A DNA stretch of 64,000 bases from UBA4744 sp963707435. GTDB lineage: Bacteria > Actinomycetota > Acidimicrobiia > Spongiisociales > UBA4744. A program made the position numbers and the translations under genes. Numbering within the stretch: position 1 is the stretch's first letter; each line of letters opens with the position of its first letter. The DNA is taken from NCBI GenBank assembly GCA_963707435.1, contig CAVPPF010000005.1:310001-374000 (forward strand), in the 5' to 3' direction. Below, in pieces: positions 32,352 through 40,444 of this stretch. Under the pieces are notes generated by a model that worked only from the letters and a program-made list of their open reading frames with translations, ran no database searches and was not told where the DNA came from.

Positions 32352-33800
32352 ATGCGCCGACTGCCGGTTTCGGTCTCCGGGTGTCTCAAGCAGCCCCTTG
32401 TGCGTGCCGATGCCATAGGGGTCTACAAAGGAAGCACGCCCTTGTCAGTTGGAACCTCGACCGGACGGGCCACCGGCCTCATGGTCGTGGCCACGTTGGT
32501 GATTGCGTTGCTTGCCATCGTGTTCTCCAACAGTGACCAGGCCGTTCGTATCGGAGATGGGTCTGAAGCGCTCCTTCGCACCGAGGAACTCCTCAACGCC
32601 ACCATTGCCACGCGATCCACCATTGATCTGGCCTTGATCTTCGCTACAGCGGAGGAATCCGGGCTCGCCGCCGGAGAGACCACCGACGCCATCGTGGCCG
32701 ACGGTCGAGACCTCGTCGCCAGGATCGAGAGTTCCCTGGCGTCACTGGCCGCCATCGACCCGACCCTGGATCCGACGATCACGACGGCCACCGGGGCCCT
32801 GGTGTCGACCGCCAAGCGGACATTCGATATGGTCGACACCCGCCGGATCGACGAGGCCGAGCGGGTTGCCCAGGTATCCCTGACCGCAGCCTTTGATGGG
32901 CTCAGCAATGTTCTGATCCCCTACCGTGACCGGGTGGCCGCCGTCGTCACCGCCGAACGCGGCAGTGTCGGGAGGGTGGCTCAGGCAGCCGGTTTCGGGG
33001 TGGCCTTCCTCATTCCTGCCCTCGCAATTCTGATGTTCAGATCCATCACTCGCCGGAGACAGAGGCAGGCCGACCTCATCGCCTCGCTCGAGACCGAACA
33101 GGCCCTCGGCCGGGCCCGCGACGACATGATCTCAAACCTGTCCCACGAGCTACGCACCCCGCTCACCGCCATCTACGGCTTCGCCCTCGCCATGCGAGAA
33201 GAAGGGTTTGCCGATCAACGGGTTGTTGCCGATACCACCGATCTGATCATCGAAGAAGCGGGGCGCCTGGGCCGGATGGTCGAGGATTTGCTCGTAGTTG
33301 CCAAAGGCGACTCGGACAACCTCGCTTTCCAATCGGAAGAAGTCGACGTCCTCAGGGAAATCCGGGAAGCTCTCACGCCCTTCGAGCACCTTGATCGCCG
33401 GCCGGAGATCGTGGTCGAGCCTGCAACCGTCCTGGCCGATCGGTTCCGCCTGCGCCATGTCGTGACCAACCTGGTCGCCAATGCCATCGATCACGGCGGA
33501 TCCAGCATCGCGATCAACGGGGTCGCCAAAGGACGGTGGTACCACTTCTCGGTCATCGACGACGGAGATGGCGTATCGGAAGCAATGGTCGACAAGCTCT
33601 TCTCCCGATACGTACACGACGGAGAAAACCCTCTCCTGGCCGGTACGGTCGGGCTCGGTCTGGCAGTCGCAGAGACATTGCTGCACCAGATGGGTGGCGA
33701 CATCCGCTACGAGCGGCTCGAAGGCTTGACCGTCTTCCATTTCCGCGTGCCACTCGCCCCCTCGCACCAACCGGCCCTGCCGGAAGCCGTGACTGCCTGA
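32352..33800 (+). CDS. Sensor histidine kinase (about 482 aa)
   Basis: Two membrane segments ('TGLMVVATLVIALLAIVF' and 'VAFLIPALAILMFRSI') bracket an extracytoplasmic helical sensor of about 170 residues. Then HisKA with the phospho-His in 'NLSHELRTPLTAIYGF' and a HATPase domain with N-box 'VVTNLVANAIDHGG', G1 'IDDGDGVSE' and G2 'VGLGLAVAETLLHQMGG'. No response regulator is adjacent. It is paralogous to the kinase at 44.6 kb (sensor and C-terminal end 'HDGENPLLAGTVGLGLA' match), and both stand beside a surface protein gene. The exact start is uncertain; ATG 32352 is used. Confidence 0.9.
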   Translation: MRRLPVSVSGCLKQPLVRADAIGVYKGSTPLSVGTSTGRATGLMVVATLVIALLAIVFSNSDQAVRIGDGSEALLRTEELLNATIATRSTIDLALIFATAEESGLAAGETTDAIVADGRDLVARIESSLASLAAIDPTLDPTITTATGALVSTAKRTFDMVDTRRIDEAERVAQVSLTAAFDGLSNVLIPYRDRVAAVVTAERGSVGRVAQAAGFGVAFLIPALAILMFRSITRRRQRQADLIASLETEQALGRARDDMISNLSHELRTPLTAIYGFALAMREEGFADQRVVADTTDLIIEEAGRLGRMVEDLLVVAKGDSDNLAFQSEEVDVLREIREALTPFEHLDRRPEIVVEPATVLADRFRLRHVVTNLVANAIDHGGSSIAINGVAKGRWYHFSVIDDGDGVSEAMVDKLFSRYVHDGENPLLAGTVGLGLAVAETLLHQMGGDIRYERLEGLTVFHFRVPLAPSHQPALPEAVTA

Positions 33801-33869
33801 ATCCGGTTCACAAACTCGAAACATGCCGTTCACAGGACGGCAAGGCCGTAGCAATCACCACGAAACGAT

Positions 33870-33910
33870 CATGACCTACCTTGCCTGCTTCGCAGAGGAG
33901 GTAGGTCATG
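33870..33910 (+). promoter_or_regulatory. Hairpin covering the amt ribosome binding site and start codon
   Basis: CATGACCTACCT (33870-33881) pairs perfectly with AGGTAGGTCATG (33899-33910). The 3' arm contains the end of the GAGGAGG Shine-Dalgarno sequence and the ATG of amt itself, with a 17-nt loop between. When folded, the start would be hidden, so this is a candidate translational switch or an RNA-binding-protein site. Confidence 0.6.
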
Positions 33911-35248
33911 AAGAAGTCGCAAATTGCCGTGGTCGGTTTGATGGCCATGCTGATGTTGATCGGCCCGCTCGCCACCCTGGGCGCCGCTCAAGAAGTGTCG
34001 ATGGCCGAACTGGTCTCCGCCATCGACGCAGTCTGGGTGATCGTCGCCGCCATCCTGGTGATGTTCATGCAGCCCGGGTTCGCCCTGGTGGAAGCAGGTT
34101 TCACAAGAGCCAAGAACGCGGGCAACATCATCATGAAGAACTTCATGGACTTCGCCGTGGGGTCGCTCATGTACTGGGCGGTTGGTTTTGGCCTTGCCTA
34201 CGGTGGCGTTTCCCTCGGCGGGTTCCTGGCCTACGGCGATTTCTTCATGAGCGACCCGGAGCGCAGCCTCGAATGGTTCTTCCAGGTGGTCTTCGCGGCA
34301 ACCGCCGCCACGATCGTCTCCGGGGCGATGGCAGAGCGGACCAAGTTCTCCGCCTATCTGCTCTACACGCCGTTCATCACCGGCTTCATCTACCCGATCG
34401 TCACCCACTGGGTGTGGAGTGGCCAGGGATGGCTCGGCAACCTCGGCTATCTCGACTTCGCAGGGTCGGGGGTGGTCCACCTGGTGGGCGGCGCAGCTGC
34501 TCTGGCCGGGGTCATCGTCATCGGACCACGGCTCGGCAAGTACGACGAAAACGGCAAGCCGCTGCCGATCCCGGGTCACTCGCTGACCCTGGGAGCCCTC
34601 GGAGTCTTCATCCTCTGGTTCGGGTGGTACGGCTTCAATGCCGGATCGACGCTGGCGGCCGTAGGAGCGGACATCGCTACGGTCGCAGTGACCACCACGC
34701 TGGCGGCCGCGGCCGGCGGCCTGGCGGCCATGATCGCCGGGTGGACCTACCCGGTGTACGGCAAGCCCGACGTCGGGCTCACCCTCAACGGGGCGCTGGC
34801 CGGTCTCGTCGGTATCACGGCCGGCACCGCCGACGTCGGCAACCTCGGGGCAGTTCTGATCGGCTTGGTGGCCGGTGTCATCGTGGTGATCTCGATCGTC
34901 GGATTGGAGCGGATCGGGATCGACGATCCCGTCGGAGCCATATCCGTGCACGGGGTCGTCGGCGTCTGGGGCGTCCTCGCCGTCGGTCTCTTTGCTCAGG
35001 ACGGAGGGTTGTTCTACGGCGGCGGTTTCAACCAGCTCGGTGCCCAGGCCCTGGGGGCGCTGGCCATCGGCGCCTGGGCGTTTGGCACATCATCGATCGT
35101 ATTCCGCCTTCTCGATCGGTGGTGGGGCATCCGGGTCACACCGGATGAGGAAATGGCCGGACTGGATCGTATGGAACACGGGGCAGATGCGTATCCCGAG
35201 TTCATGGAGCAGATCGCCCCGGCCGAGCTGCTCGACCCGGTGAACTAG
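33908..35248 (+). CDS. amt: Ammonium transporter (Amt family, 446 aa)
   Basis: Signal-peptide-like N-terminus ('VGLMAMLMLIGPLATLGAAQ') followed by eleven membrane segments of the Amt/Rh fold. Typical stretches: 'LVMFMQPGFALVEAGFTRAK', 'GSGVVHLVGGAAALAGVIVI' with the first pore His, 'ILWFGWYGFNAGS', and 'AISVHGVVGVWGVLAVGLF' with the second pore His. The C-terminus ends in the usual conserved cytoplasmic tail 'RLLDRWWGIRVTPDEEMAGL'. No GlnK gene is adjacent. The start codon lies in the 3' arm of a perfect 12-bp hairpin. Confidence 0.96.
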   Translation: MKKSQIAVVGLMAMLMLIGPLATLGAAQEVSMAELVSAIDAVWVIVAAILVMFMQPGFALVEAGFTRAKNAGNIIMKNFMDFAVGSLMYWAVGFGLAYGGVSLGGFLAYGDFFMSDPERSLEWFFQVVFAATAATIVSGAMAERTKFSAYLLYTPFITGFIYPIVTHWVWSGQGWLGNLGYLDFAGSGVVHLVGGAAALAGVIVIGPRLGKYDENGKPLPIPGHSLTLGALGVFILWFGWYGFNAGSTLAAVGADIATVAVTTTLAAAAGGLAAMIAGWTYPVYGKPDVGLTLNGALAGLVGITAGTADVGNLGAVLIGLVAGVIVVISIVGLERIGIDDPVGAISVHGVVGVWGVLAVGLFAQDGGLFYGGGFNQLGAQALGALAIGAWAFGTSSIVFRLLDRWWGIRVTPDEEMAGLDRMEHGADAYPEFMEQIAPAELLDPVN

Positions 35249-35272
35249 GGAGCAGTCAGTTATGCACGCCTG

Positions 35273-35445
35273 AGCCTCTCCCGCCCGCGGGCGGGGAAAA
35301 GCAGACACCAGTTTCTGCCTCTCCCGCTCGCGGGAGAGGCGCGAGCGAAGCGAGCGGAGAGGGTAGGAGCTTGGCGACAGGGTGGGAGCGATGGTCGGGG
35401 GCTTTCCACCCTCCCCCTACCCCCTCCCGCCGGCGGGAGGGGGAA
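35273..35445. repeat. GC-rich palindromic repeat cluster
   Basis: Contains GCCTCTCCCGC-tc-GCGGGAGAGGC (35318-35341, perfect 11-bp stem) followed by GCGAGCGAAGCGAGCGG, and a perfect 24-bp palindrome at 35420-35443 (arms CCCCCTCCCGCC/GGCGGGAGGGGG). Same family as the clusters at 3.8-4.2, 46.26, 49.7 and 50.4 kb. It lies between convergent amt and the SnoaL-like gene and may terminate both. Confidence 0.85.
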
Positions 35446-35451
35446 CAATCG

Positions 35452-35847
35452 CTAGAACCAGAACTGGCCTTGACCGGCCGGGTCGGAGCTGAGGCCCCAG
35501 GCCTCGGTGATCAGTCCGTCATCGTTGGTGCAGAAGACGTGAACCTCATCGGCCGTGTAGGTCCGGTCGTCTCGTTTCACCGTGGTGTGGGCGAGCACGA
35601 CGGTGTGCCGGTCGTTGGCAACGATGTCGTGGACCTCGATCAGGAAAGACTCGTGCGTCTCGCGAGCCAGACGGCGCAGGAACTCCACAATGGCCTCACA
35701 ACCCGAGTGGTCACCTGCCAGGGGCGTATCGCCGCGCACGTGCCACACGGCGTCCTCCGCGAAGAGTTTCGCCAGACCTGAGAAGTCGCCTTCGGTAAAG
35801 GCTCGATACTCCTGCTTGATTCGCTCGACATTGGGGTGCGGTTGCAT
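35452..35847 (-). CDS. SnoaL/NTF2-like fold protein (131 aa)
   Basis: Cone-shaped alpha+beta barrel of the nuclear-transport-factor-2 type: 'IKQEYRAFTEGDFSGLAKLF' then 'AEDAVWHVRGDTPLAGDHSG', and 'LAHTTVKRDDRTYTADEVHV' to 'ITEAWGLSSDP'. Many such proteins are ketosteroid-isomerase-like enzymes or ligand binders; the residues here do not allow a substrate call. Normal length. Its 3' end touches the palindromic repeat cluster. Confidence 0.85.
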   Translation of the reverse strand: MQPHPNVERIKQEYRAFTEGDFSGLAKLFAEDAVWHVRGDTPLAGDHSGCEAIVEFLRRLARETHESFLIEVHDIVANDRHTVVLAHTTVKRDDRTYTADEVHVFCTNDDGLITEAWGLSSDPAGQGQFWF

Positions 35848-35956
35848 CTTGGCTGTCTCCCGGGATCAGGTCAGTCACGAATCTAGTGGCACGTGGGACC
35901 GCCCGTTCGCGACAACGGGGACCAGTCCGATCGGTCCCCGTTGGATCGCCGCCGGT

Positions 35957-36296
35957 TCAGAAGATCAGGAACAAGGCGGCCGCTACCGCTCCGGCGAGCC
36001 CCAGCAGCGCCAGCACGTTCCGGTGAATCACGGGCGCCGACCACCGCCGAGATACGTCTCGTAGGCAAAAACTCCCAGGCCGGTCATCACCAGCACTCCA
36101 CCGATGATGAAGGTGCTCAGATGCCAGGCTTCGGCCAGGTCACCGAGCCATCAATCTTCGAGAGCGCAGAGCAGATACGCACCGGCCCCAGGCAGAGGAA
36201 ACCCAGGATGGCCAGGGTGAACTCAATCGCTCTCGAACGGGTTGGAGGAGCTGTCGGGACTCTGATCGATTGCTCCTTTTCAAGGATCTCAGGCAT
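35957..36296 (-). pseudogene. Broken small membrane protein (three hydrophobic segments over three frames)
   Basis: A clear start exists: ATG 36296 with AAGGAGGTG just upstream, reading 'MPEILEKEQSIRVPTAPPTR' and then 'AIEFTLAILGFLCLG'. After that the sensible sequence moves to another frame ('GAYLLCALED', a TGA, then 'WLGDLAEAWHLSTFIIGGVL' and 'VMTGLGVFAYETYLGG'), and again at 36028-36031 into 'MIHRNVLALLGLAGAVAAAL' ending at 35957. Joined together this would be about 110 aa with three membrane helices. Either a decaying gene or two to three sequence errors. The last piece could also be a separate 24-aa membrane peptide, since GTG and TGA overlap. Confidence 0.5.
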
Positions 36297-36384
36297 GACA
36301 CCTCCTTTCGACACAATCGCCGTTGCACCCTGATTGTCTCGCTCCGGTTGCAGTGGCCATGGAGGCAAAGGACCTGCGCGCGAA

Positions 36385-37674
36385 TCAGCTGCGCAAGCGT
36401 CGCACGTCGACCCGTTTGATCCGTCGCTGCTCGATGAGGTCGACGCGGAACTTGAACCCTTCGGCCTCCACTTCGTCTCCGGCCTCCGGCACTTCACCAG
36501 CCAGGCCCATGATCATCCCGGCGACCGTGGTCCACTCGCCTTCCGGGAGATCGACATTGAGGATCTCGTTCAGTTCGTCAACCAGCATGGCTCCGTCTAC
36601 CGACCAGTGACCGGCGCTCATCTTGGTGATGATTGCTGCCGGGACGTGTCCTTCGTCTGCCACGGCGCCGAGCAACTCTTCGGCGATGTCCTCGATGGTC
36701 ACGATGCCGGCTGTGCCTCCAAACTCGTCGACCACGACGGCCAGGTGGGTGCCCTGGGCCTGCATGTCGCGGAGCAGGTCGATCACCCTTTTCCATTCCG
36801 ATACGATCAGGGCCGGTCCGGCGAGGGTCTTCACCAGGGGGGAAGGTGCCGTTCCGGTCGCTCGCACGAGATCGCGCAGATTCACCACCCCGGTGATCTG
36901 ATCGAGATCATCCTCGTAGACAATGAGCCGCCGGTGACCGGCTTCGAGGGCAACGGTGACGGCATCATCGATCGTTACCGAGGCAGGAACCCCGATGATG
37001 TCCGTGCGCGGCACCATGACCTCTTCCGCCGTTCGGTCACCCAGGCGAAAGGCTCGCTCGATGAGCAGGCGATCCACCGAGGTGATCTCGCCCTCCTGCT
37101 CGGCGTCGGCCGCCAGGCTCAACAGCTCCCGTTCGGTGATGGTAGGTGCCATCGACACGCCTTTGCCCGGTGCGTGCAGATCTGCGAACCACACGAGACC
37201 TTTGACGACGGGCCGCAAAAGGAACTCGAGGAGCGCCACCGGGTACGTGAGGGCGAGTGCCACCGATGTCGGGTGACGAAACGCATAGGTCTTTGGAATC
37301 GCCTCGGTGTAGACGAACAACAGGATCGTCAGCACGATCGACGCGACCACAATGCCGAAGTTCGAGAACCACCGCTCCGCCAGCAGTCCGGTGATGGTGG
37401 CCGCCCCGATCTGGACCACGAGCACGGCCAGCAAGATCGCGTTGATCACGCGCGGCAGCGCCTCCAGGAGCACCAGCAGCCGGCGAGCCCGGCGATGCCC
37501 CTCCTCGGCCATGGTCCGGACACGGACGTCGGACACGCGAGCCAGCCCCATCTCCGCTGCGGCAAACATGACCGCCAGGAAGAAGAACAAGACCAGCAGA
37601 CCGATGAGGAGGCCATCCCGATTGATATCCACTACCCACAAGTATGCCGTCTTTGCCCGCATCTCAGGTCTCAT
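36385..37674 (-). CDS. CNNM/CorC (HlyC-type) family membrane protein with CBS pair (up to 429 aa)
   Basis: N-terminal DUF21/CNNM domain of three to four membrane helices ('LLIGLLVLFFFLAVMFAAAE', 'IVLTILLFVYTEAIPKTYAF'). A CBS pair follows at about residues 215-335 ('EVMVPRTDIIGVPASVTIDD', 'THLAVVVDEFGGTAGIVTIE') and then a C-terminal CorC_HlyC domain ('NVDLPEGEWTTVAGMIMGLA'). The family is linked to Mg2+/Co2+ handling. The start is uncertain: ATG 37674 or 37662, or the GTG at 37632 just before the first helix. Single-gene unit. Confidence 0.88.
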   Translation of the reverse strand: MRPEMRAKTAYLWVVDINRDGLLIGLLVLFFFLAVMFAAAEMGLARVSDVRVRTMAEEGHRRARRLLVLLEALPRVINAILLAVLVVQIGAATITGLLAERWFSNFGIVVASIVLTILLFVYTEAIPKTYAFRHPTSVALALTYPVALLEFLLRPVVKGLVWFADLHAPGKGVSMAPTITERELLSLAADAEQEGEITSVDRLLIERAFRLGDRTAEEVMVPRTDIIGVPASVTIDDAVTVALEAGHRRLIVYEDDLDQITGVVNLRDLVRATGTAPSPLVKTLAGPALIVSEWKRVIDLLRDMQAQGTHLAVVVDEFGGTAGIVTIEDIAEELLGAVADEGHVPAAIITKMSAGHWSVDGAMLVDELNEILNVDLPEGEWTTVAGMIMGLAGEVPEAGDEVEAEGFKFRVDLIEQRRIKRVDVRRLRS

Positions 37675-37698
37675 TTGAACGAGTCGAGTTTTTCCCGG

Positions 37699-39018
37699 TC
37701 AGGATGCGAGCGGAACCGTGACGGTGAAAGCCGCTCCCCGGCCCGGGCCATCCGAGGAGGCGGTCACATCGCCACCGTGGGACCGGGCGATGCTGCGGGC
37801 GATCGTCAGCCCGATCCCCGATCCCGTGGAATGGGAATCCTGTTCGGCCCGATAGAACCGATCGAAGACGCGGCCAAGATCGGCCGCGGCAATCCCGTGC
37901 CCGGAATCGGAAACGGTCACCTTTGCAACGTCTCCCGTCTGCTGAGACGCCACCACCACCCGGCCTCCGGTTGGGGTATGGCCGAGCGCGTTGCCGATCA
38001 GATTGGTGAAAACCTGGGCCAGCCGGTCGGAATCCCCGGACACGAGCAGCGGGCCCTCCAACTGGGCCACCAGTTCGACACCCTGGTCGTCGTATTGCTG
38101 ACGGAGCCGGCCGGCCACCTGCTCGGCAATGGCCGCCAGGTCGGTTGTCTTGAAGTCGAACGCTACGGCGCCCTCCTCGATCCGGCTCAGCAGGCTCAAA
38201 TCGGCGGCTACTCGCTGGAGCCGGGCCGCCTCATCTGCCACCGATGCATAGATCTCGTCACCCGGCTCGATCACACCGTCGATGAGACCTTCCATGTAGC
38301 CCTGAATGGTCGTCAGGGGCGTGCGGAGTTCATGAGCCACCTCCGAAACGAGCTGCATACGGCGCAGTTCCGTTTCCTGAAGGGCCGTCGCCAGCTCATT
38401 GAAGTCTTCGGCCAGTTCGGACAACTCCGCGTCCGCGGGGAGCGGGATCCGCTCGTCGTAGTGTCCGGCGGCCAGCCTCCGTGCGCCCGATCTGATCCGG
38501 GCGATCGGCTTCATGATGCGGCCGGACACCACAGCGGCCAGTGCGAACGCAATCACCACACTGACCAGCAGCCCGATCAGCAAAGCCCGATCGAGCGCAT
38601 CGAGGAAGGCCCGTTCGATGTCCTCATCAACCCGAACCTCCGGGGCCGGATCCGTCTGCAACAAAGCCTCCGCCGCGTTCGGGCCATCGGCGTTCCCACC
38701 CTGGTTGCCGGATCCACCGGTGCCACCGGGACCGCCGGGACCATTCCCGCTGCCGCTGTTTCCCCCGGACCCCCCGGAATCGCCGGTGTTCCCCGTTCCG
38801 CCGGGCCCGAGGGTGCTGCCCGGTCCACCGGATCCCCCGCCGTTGCCCGGTCCGGGCGATTCGGTTTGGCCCTGCCGGATCCTCGCCCGTTCCAACTCAT
38901 CGGTCAGGATCGTCGGGGCAAGAAGCCGGGCGGTCAGGAACACGGCCAATCCACCCACGATGATGACCGCCACGTACGAGAGGAAGAGTCGCACGTTGAG
39001 GCGCCGGAAGAAGGTCAC
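37699..39018 (-). CDS. Sensor histidine kinase with Gly-rich extracytoplasmic region (439 aa)
   Basis: Membrane helix 1 at about 12-32, an extracytoplasmic part of about 115 residues of which roughly half is Gly/Ser/Asn/Pro ('GGPGGTGGSGNQGG'), helix 2 at about 150-168, HAMP, HisKA with 'VSEVAHELRTPLTTIQGYME', and HATPase with 'FTNLIGNALGHTPTGG', 'VSDSGHGIAAADL' and 'GSGIGLTIARSIARSHGG'. The GTG start overlaps the stop of the response-regulator gene by 4 nt (GTGA), so they form a classical two-component pair. The low-complexity sensor loop is unusual. Confidence 0.93.
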   Translation of the reverse strand: MTFFRRLNVRLFLSYVAVIIVGGLAVFLTARLLAPTILTDELERARIRQGQTESPGPGNGGGSGGPGSTLGPGGTGNTGDSGGSGGNSGSGNGPGGPGGTGGSGNQGGNADGPNAAEALLQTDPAPEVRVDEDIERAFLDALDRALLIGLLVSVVIAFALAAVVSGRIMKPIARIRSGARRLAAGHYDERIPLPADAELSELAEDFNELATALQETELRRMQLVSEVAHELRTPLTTIQGYMEGLIDGVIEPGDEIYASVADEAARLQRVAADLSLLSRIEEGAVAFDFKTTDLAAIAEQVAGRLRQQYDDQGVELVAQLEGPLLVSGDSDRLAQVFTNLIGNALGHTPTGGRVVVASQQTGDVAKVTVSDSGHGIAAADLGRVFDRFYRAEQDSHSTGSGIGLTIARSIARSHGGDVTASSDGPGRGAAFTVTVPLAS

Positions 39019-39710
39019 CTTCGGTCCGCGACCAGTTTGTAACCCACGCCCCGGACCGTCCCGATGACCTCCGGATCGGCGGCATTGTCGCCGAGGGCTT
39101 TGCGCAGGTTGCGGATGTGCACATCCACCACACGCTCATCACCAAAGAAGTCCCAGCCCCACACCCGCTCCACCAGTTGCCGGCGACTGAACACCCGGCC
39201 CGGCGACGAGGCCATCGCCGCCAGGAGATCGAACTCGAGGGCGGTGAGATCACAGGTGGTCTTGCCCCGGGTGACTTCTCGCTTGGACAGATCGACGGTG
39301 AGGTTCTCGAACCGGAGCAGTTCCTCATCGGCGATCGCCCGTTCGCGACCTCTTCGGAGGATCGCTTTGGCGCGGGCCACCAGTTCACGGGGGCTGAACG
39401 GTTTCGTCAGATAGTCGTCGGCACCGACCGACAGGCCGATCAGCTTGTCGGTCTCCTCAGCACGAGCCGTGAGCATCATGACGAAGACGTCGGAGGTCTT
39501 GCGCAGCTCTCGCAAGACCTCGATACCGTCCATGCCGGGCATCATCACGTCCAGAATCACGAGATCTGGTTCCGTCCTCCGGATCGTGGCAAGCGCCGTG
39601 GCGCCGTCGCTCGCCTCGGCAACCTCGAAACCGTCGGCCCGCAGGTACGCCGTGAGGAGGTCGCGAATCTTCTTCTCGTCATCCACGACCAGGATTCGCT
39701 GCTGTCTCAT
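39015..39710 (-). CDS. OmpR/PhoB-type response regulator (231 aa)
   Basis: Receiver domain with D10/D11, phospho-acceptor D54 in 'DLVILDVMMPGMDGIEVL', Thr in 'VMMLTAR' and Lys in 'DDYLTKPFSPREL'. The winged-helix effector carries 'LTALEFDLLAAMASSPGRVF' and 'VVDVHIRNLRKALGDNAADP', ending in 'IGTVRGVGYKLVADR'. Start is ATG 39710 (MRQQRILVVDDE) with TATGAT 9 nt upstream; the 11-codon longer frame is rejected. First gene of the operon with the downstream kinase. Confidence 0.95.
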   Translation of the reverse strand: MRQQRILVVDDEKKIRDLLTAYLRADGFEVAEASDGATALATIRRTEPDLVILDVMMPGMDGIEVLRELRKTSDVFVMMLTARAEETDKLIGLSVGADDYLTKPFSPRELVARAKAILRRGRERAIADEELLRFENLTVDLSKREVTRGKTTCDLTALEFDLLAAMASSPGRVFSRRQLVERVWGWDFFGDERVVDVHIRNLRKALGDNAADPEVIGTVRGVGYKLVADRR

Positions 39711-39731
39711 CGTGCCCCAATCATAGGAACC

Positions 39732-39757
39732 AGCCCCGGCCACTAGGGGCCGGGGCT
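39732..39757. terminator. 10-bp hairpin between response-regulator operon and secreted protein gene
   Basis: AGCCCCGGCC (39732-39741), loop ACTAGG, GGCCGGGGCT (39748-39757). Located 20 bp after the stop of the secreted repeat protein on the minus strand; no clear T-run. Confidence 0.6.
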
Positions 39758-39776
39758 GCGTCCTCCGTGGCGCCGG

Positions 39777-40277
39777 CTACGAGCCGTTGCCGTTGCCTCC
39801 GCGGTTGCCGTTGCCGCCGTTCTGGCCGTTGGCGCCGGGGGTCCCGTCCGCAACATGATCGCGGGCCCGCACCTGGTCGCCGGTTCCGTCACAGTCGCCG
39901 GCCGGGTCCATCGTCCGGGTGCGCTGCTGAACCATGTCACCTGCCGGCTCCTGCTCACCGGCTTCGGACCGGGTCCTGGTCATCGCCTTATCGCCGGCTG
40001 GTTCCTGTACCCGAGCCCGGGTTTGAATTTGCTTCATTGCCTGATCGCCGGTTCCGTCCTGGAGCTGGGTCCGCACCCGCGCTTGGAGTTGCAGCTCGTC
40101 GCCGGCGTTCGCAACGTTCTCGTGCTGTCTCAACTGAACCTGCCGTCCGGTGCAATCACCGGTGCAGTCATGGTTCGTACCGGGTCCATTCCCGCCGCCG
40201 GCCGCCATCGCCGCCGTTGCGGTCCCGAGCACGAGGGCTGCGGAGACTCCGATCACCGCCAGTCGCTTCTTCATCAT
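39777..40277 (-). CDS. Small secreted Gln/Arg/Asp-rich repeat protein (166 aa)
   Basis: Signal peptide 'KKRLAVIGVSAALVLGTATA' followed by a mature part without hydrophobic segments. It has an internal repeat of about 20 residues: 'QTRARVQEPAGDKAMTRTRS', 'EAGEQEPAGDMVQQRTRT', 'MDPAGDCDGTGDQVRARD', each with an (E/D)PAGD core and an RxR pattern. Four Cys are in two pairs. The ATG at 40277 has a perfect AGGAGG 7 nt upstream; the longer frame runs into the heptamer array and is rejected. Lies just upstream of the two-component operon on the same strand. Function unknown. Confidence 0.75.
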   Translation of the reverse strand: MMKKRLAVIGVSAALVLGTATAAMAAGGGNGPGTNHDCTGDCTGRQVQLRQHENVANAGDELQLQARVRTQLQDGTGDQAMKQIQTRARVQEPAGDKAMTRTRSEAGEQEPAGDMVQQRTRTMDPAGDCDGTGDQVRARDHVADGTPGANGQNGGNGNRGGNGNGS

Positions 40278-40375
40278 TTTTCTGCCTCCTTGGCTGATAC
40301 CACAAGCATCGGTCAGAGGAATGAAGCAACGACGGCGGCAAACATGAAGATGTGATGAAGACCAGAAACCAGTGA

Positions 40376-40404
40376 GTTTCCAGTTTCCAGTTTCCAGTTT
40401 CCAG
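40376..40404 (-). repeat. Heptamer array left of the four-helix-bundle gene
   Basis: Four perfect copies of GTTTCCA on the plus strand (TGGAAAC on the minus strand), 40376-40403, with a looser copy just upstream (40362-40373). In inverted orientation to the TGGCAAC-type array at 40816-40870. Confidence 0.85.
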
Positions 40405-40444
40405 CAGGGTTCAGTCAATCGTTGCCGTGTGGTAGTCGTTCCCC

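Noticed and set aside
36334..39042. 902-codon plus-strand frame opposite the CNNM/CorC and kinase genes
   Set aside because: It covers two real genes on the minus strand; composition (His, Arg, Gln rich) is typical of antisense frames.
40278..40418. Longer start for the secreted repeat protein (frame with KLETGNWKLTG)
   Set aside because: That part is the heptamer array translated; the real start at 40277 has a perfect AGGAGG and a signal peptide.
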